Source: an uncultured Alistipes sp. (lineage in GTDB: Bacteria > Bacteroidota > Bacteroidia > Bacteroidales > Rikenellaceae). Taken from it: a DNA stretch of 64,000 nt. The notes beneath the pieces were generated by a model. The model was not told where the DNA came from. It saw only the letters and a program-made list of their open reading frames with translations, and did no database searches. Of the stretch, positions 61,662-64,000 are shown piece by piece. The position numbers were made by a program, and so were the translations under genes. Each line of letters begins with the position of its first letter. The stretch's first letter is position 1. Location: NCBI RefSeq assembly GCF_963931675.1, contig NZ_OZ007039.1:335501-399500 (forward strand). The letters are read 5' to 3'.

Positions 61662-62728
61662 AGAAAATAGTTTTATCGGCATTGTTGCTGTCAGTTGCGG
61701 CAACAGCCGGAGCACAAGAGCCTGTAACAATAGTAAAACAGGGACACTTCCCGGCAGGAGGCACAACCATACAGCGCCCGGGGACATACGATAACAGTAA
61801 ATTTGTCGGATGGGCCGAGCAGGAGGAGACGGGACAGAGTTATCGTGCCGACCACGCCTTCGTCGATTTTCAGATTCCAGCCGGCGCCCATTGTCTGCCG
61901 CTGGTCTATGTACACGGTTACGGAGGTTCGGGCGTCTGCTGGCAGATGACCCCTGACGGCCGCGACGGATTTGCCACGCTGATGCTGCGTCGTGGATGGA
62001 GCAGCTATGTCGTGGATTTGCCCGGACGCGGACGGGCCGGAAGAACGTCCGCGACAACAACGGTAAAACCTGTCGCCGATGAAATGTTCTGGTTCGATAT
62101 ATGGCGCATAGGCATTTGGCCTGATTACAACGAAGGTGTACAATTCCCGAAAGACTCCGCATCGCTTTCACAGTTCTTCCGTGAAATGACTCCTGACATC
62201 AGCGACCATAAACAGGATGTCCCGGCCCTCAGAGCATTGGCAAAACGTATCGGGAATCATATCCTTGTCACCCATTCGGCAGGAGGCTTCCCTGGCTGGA
62301 TGTCAGCCATACAGAATAAGGAAGTGAAAGCTGTCGTTTCGTATGAGCCTGGCGGCTTCGTATTCCCGGATGGCGAAGTACCGGAACGTATTGACGGACT
62401 GACCGGAGGTGTGGCGGGCACGCCCGTGCCGATGGAACAGTTCCGCCGGCTGACGGAGATTCCGATCGTGCTCTATTTCGGAGACTATATCCCCGAAACA
62501 CCGTCCAAAAACCTCGGTGACGAGAATTGGCGCGTACGTCTGCAGATGGCCCGCAAATTCGTGGAAACAATCAACCGGCACGGAGGAAATGCAACATTGG
62601 TCGAGCTTCCCAAAATAGGAATTTATGGAAACACTCATTTCCTTATGCAGGACTTGAACAATGATGAGTTGGCAAGATTGCTCGATGAGTGGCTGCGAAG
62701 TAAATTTATTGAGCACAAAAATTTGTAA
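61658..62728 (+). CDS. Secreted alpha/beta hydrolase
   Basis: 356 residues. Start at 61658 overlaps the previous stop (ATGA) and gives a signal peptide (KIVLSALLLSVAATAGAQ). Hydrolase features: PLVYVHGYGGSGVCWQMTPD near 83 (oxyanion region), SYVVDLPGRGRAGRT near 119, the nucleophile elbow HSAGG in ILVTHSAGGFPGW near 205, an acidic candidate in VLYFGDYIPE, and the His in IYGNTHFLMQDLNNDE near 328. Related proteins act on esters or lactones. A terminator follows. Confidence 0.87.
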   Translation: MKKIVLSALLLSVAATAGAQEPVTIVKQGHFPAGGTTIQRPGTYDNSKFVGWAEQEETGQSYRADHAFVDFQIPAGAHCLPLVYVHGYGGSGVCWQMTPDGRDGFATLMLRRGWSSYVVDLPGRGRAGRTSATTTVKPVADEMFWFDIWRIGIWPDYNEGVQFPKDSASLSQFFREMTPDISDHKQDVPALRALAKRIGNHILVTHSAGGFPGWMSAIQNKEVKAVVSYEPGGFVFPDGEVPERIDGLTGGVAGTPVPMEQFRRLTEIPIVLYFGDYIPETPSKNLGDENWRVRLQMARKFVETINRHGGNATLVELPKIGIYGNTHFLMQDLNNDELARLLDEWLRSKFIEHKNL

Positions 62729-62745
62729 AAAGTCATATCTGTCTC

Positions 62746-62785
62746 AAAAGAGTTGTCCATAAATTAACTATGGACAACTCTTTTG
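62746..62785 (+). terminator. Terminator of the hydrolase operon
   Basis: AAAAGAGTTGTCCATA pairs with TATGGACAACTCTTTT around AATTAAC, a near-perfect palindrome that can act in both directions. Confidence 0.85.
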
Positions 62786-63187
62786 CTTATCATGAGATTT
62801 TTACAAAGTTGTTTTATCTCCAGCGCTGAACCAGAATTAAATTCACATCTTATTGATTATCAAATATAATATGTTCTTTACTCTGTGATTTGATACCATA
62901 AAGTTCCCCTTGTTTATAAACCCTCAATCCTTTCAATTGCGATAATCGCAACTTTGAAGATTGAGGAGATTTTATTTAATATCATACGGCAGATTGTCAA
63001 GATAAACTTTACCTAATCACAGATACCCGATCCCCACAAGCCCAGAGGCGCATTGGTTATTCAATCATTTGGAGAACCGGTATCGACAAACCATGCATTG
63101 CAATATCTTCCAGGGGATGTGCCCTTTAGTTACAGATATAGGACTGTCCCTCTATCCCATCTTCAAACTTTCCCCAAACTCGCATTA
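62786..63187. other. Gap before the efflux gene
   Basis: About 400 bp, AT-rich then mixed. Contains CTCAATCCTTTCAA and TTGAAGATTGAG, an inverted pair near 62928 and 62952. No gene seen. Confidence 0.4.
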
Positions 63188-63195
63188 TACTTTTG
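63188..63195 (+). promoter_or_regulatory. Promoter -7 box of the TolC-family gene
   Basis: TACTTTTG, 18 bp before the ATG at 63214. No clear TTG at the -33 position. Confidence 0.55.
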
Positions 63196-63213
63196 CCGGA
63201 AAAAGAGCTGAAC

Positions 63214-64000
63214 ATGAAACGTGTAGCATTACTTCTGACATTTTCCGTTTGGGGCGCCATTGCATACGGACAAGGGCAAGAGCATTCTCTCTCCTATTAT
63301 ATGGAGGCTGCCAAACGGAACAGTCCTCTGCTGAATGATTACCGCAACCAGATGCAAATGGAACAGGATGAGTTGCAGCGGCTGAAAGCAATGTACCGTC
63401 ATTCCCGGCTGGAGGTGAACGGGGATTATCTATTTGTACCGATCGTATCCAAAGACGGAGGGAGGACTTCTTTCCAATGGAACGCACATAACGCCACGGA
63501 TTATGATGGATATGACCTTGGCGAAAGCAGCGGATTCCTACACGCAGGGGTAACCTGGACACAGCCTTTGTTGGGCAACTCTTCCTACAAGGTGGTACAG
63601 GAGCAGTCGCGGATAAACACTGAAATTGTCCGCAATCACATCCGCCTGGAGGAGCATCAGTTGGAGCGTACTGTGACGGAACAATACCTGCTTTGCCTTC
63701 TCGACCAGACGCAAGCGGCATTTGCGGATTCCGTTGGTGCGGTACTCGTGCACCAAGAAAAAACAGTCGGGCGCCTGGTGAAAAACGGATTGGCCAAGGA
63801 ATCAGACCTGCGGCTGCTTGCCATTGAGCGGGCGGCCAACGAGGAACTGCGCCTTTCGTCCCTGCAGTCTTACCATACACACCTGATGGACCTGAACCTG
63901 CTGTGCGGCATCGAGGATACGGCAAACGTGGCTTTAGCAAATATCGGCGTGGAACAGCGTACGCCTAATTTATATGGCAGCAGCCTTTTCACTGAACAAT
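63214..64000 (+). CDS. TolC-family outer-membrane efflux protein (partial)
   Basis: At least 262 residues, still open at the window edge. Signal peptide MKRVALLLTFSVWGAIAYG. The mature protein begins with SLSYYMEAAKRNSPLLNDYR, the A..A...NP.L pattern of OEP/TolC repeats, followed by helices such as QDELQRLKAMYRHSRLEVNG and ERTVTEQYLLCLLDQTQAAF, and the beta strand VNGDYLFVPIV. It would form the outer-membrane duct of an efflux pump. Partner HlyD and RND or ABC genes would be expected to the right of the window. Confidence 0.85.
   Translation, partial: MKRVALLLTFSVWGAIAYGQGQEHSLSYYMEAAKRNSPLLNDYRNQMQMEQDELQRLKAMYRHSRLEVNGDYLFVPIVSKDGGRTSFQWNAHNATDYDGYDLGESSGFLHAGVTWTQPLLGNSSYKVVQEQSRINTEIVRNHIRLEEHQLERTVTEQYLLCLLDQTQAAFADSVGAVLVHQEKTVGRLVKNGLAKESDLRLLAIERAANEELRLSSLQSYHTHLMDLNLLCGIEDTANVALANIGVEQRTPNLYGSSLFTEQ

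Overview
The window looks like a chromosomal segment of a Bacteroidales gut bacterium, most likely Alistipes or a close relative (Rikenellaceae). Evidence: a GC-rich backbone, Bacteroidetes promoters (TTG, then about 19-20 bp, then TAnnTTTG), a FimA/Mfa-type fimbrial locus, DUF3575-, DUF5119- and DUF4906-like products, DUF4369-thioredoxin and BamA-like proteins, and little Shine-Dalgarno sequence.

Layout. (1) 1-10.1 kb: housekeeping genes murB, tilS, holA, an aminotransferase class IV-like gene, an endonuclease/phosphatase, coaD, lpxD, a thioredoxin lipoprotein and ruvC, with a repeat-rich gap at 4.25-5.0 kb. (2) 10.39-20.82 kb: an integrated element bounded by two copies of tRNA-Arg(ACG) with its promoter. 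It carries a tyrosine integrase, two unknown minus-strand genes, a broken helicase, and an AT-rich five-gene operon (16.85-20.46 kb) headed by a HEPN RNase-like gene and ending in two lipoproteins. (3) 21.05-27.98 kb: a minus-strand operon for sulfate uptake, APS/PAPS synthesis (cysD, cysN, cysC), a sulfotransferase and an outer-membrane barrel. An IS4-type insertion sequence with a readable 9-bp target duplication sits just upstream. (4) 29.5-42.2 kb: a DUF4840-like lipoprotein, a LytTR regulator relic, and a fimbrial operon whose first gene (OmpA-like plus DUF3575) has a 10-G tract after its signal peptide. The tract puts the gene out of frame here, so it is a candidate phase-variation switch. 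(5) 42.47-49.02 kb: a TPP riboswitch and thiamine operon (thiS, thiE-like, thiE, thiG, thiH, thiF, methyltransferase, tenA, thiD). (6) 49.5-59.5 kb: an AT-rich orphan, a minus-strand group (BASS-like transporter, YqeY, amidase, sodium/solute symporter), mscL, a Ser-type sulfatase and a voltage-gated-channel-like protein. (7) 59.6-64 kb: tRNA-Met, an esterase fragment, a secreted three-gene operon (NTF2-like, double carboxymuconolactone decarboxylase, alpha/beta hydrolase), and a TolC-family gene running off the window.

The most notable items are the HEPN-led cargo operon, the poly-G switch of the fimbrial operon, the sulfotransferase-PAPS operon with paired upstream repeats, and an intergenic hairpin family in which stem sequences change but the arms stay complementary around an AAG triloop. 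All calls come from reading the sequence and recalling families. No database search was run.
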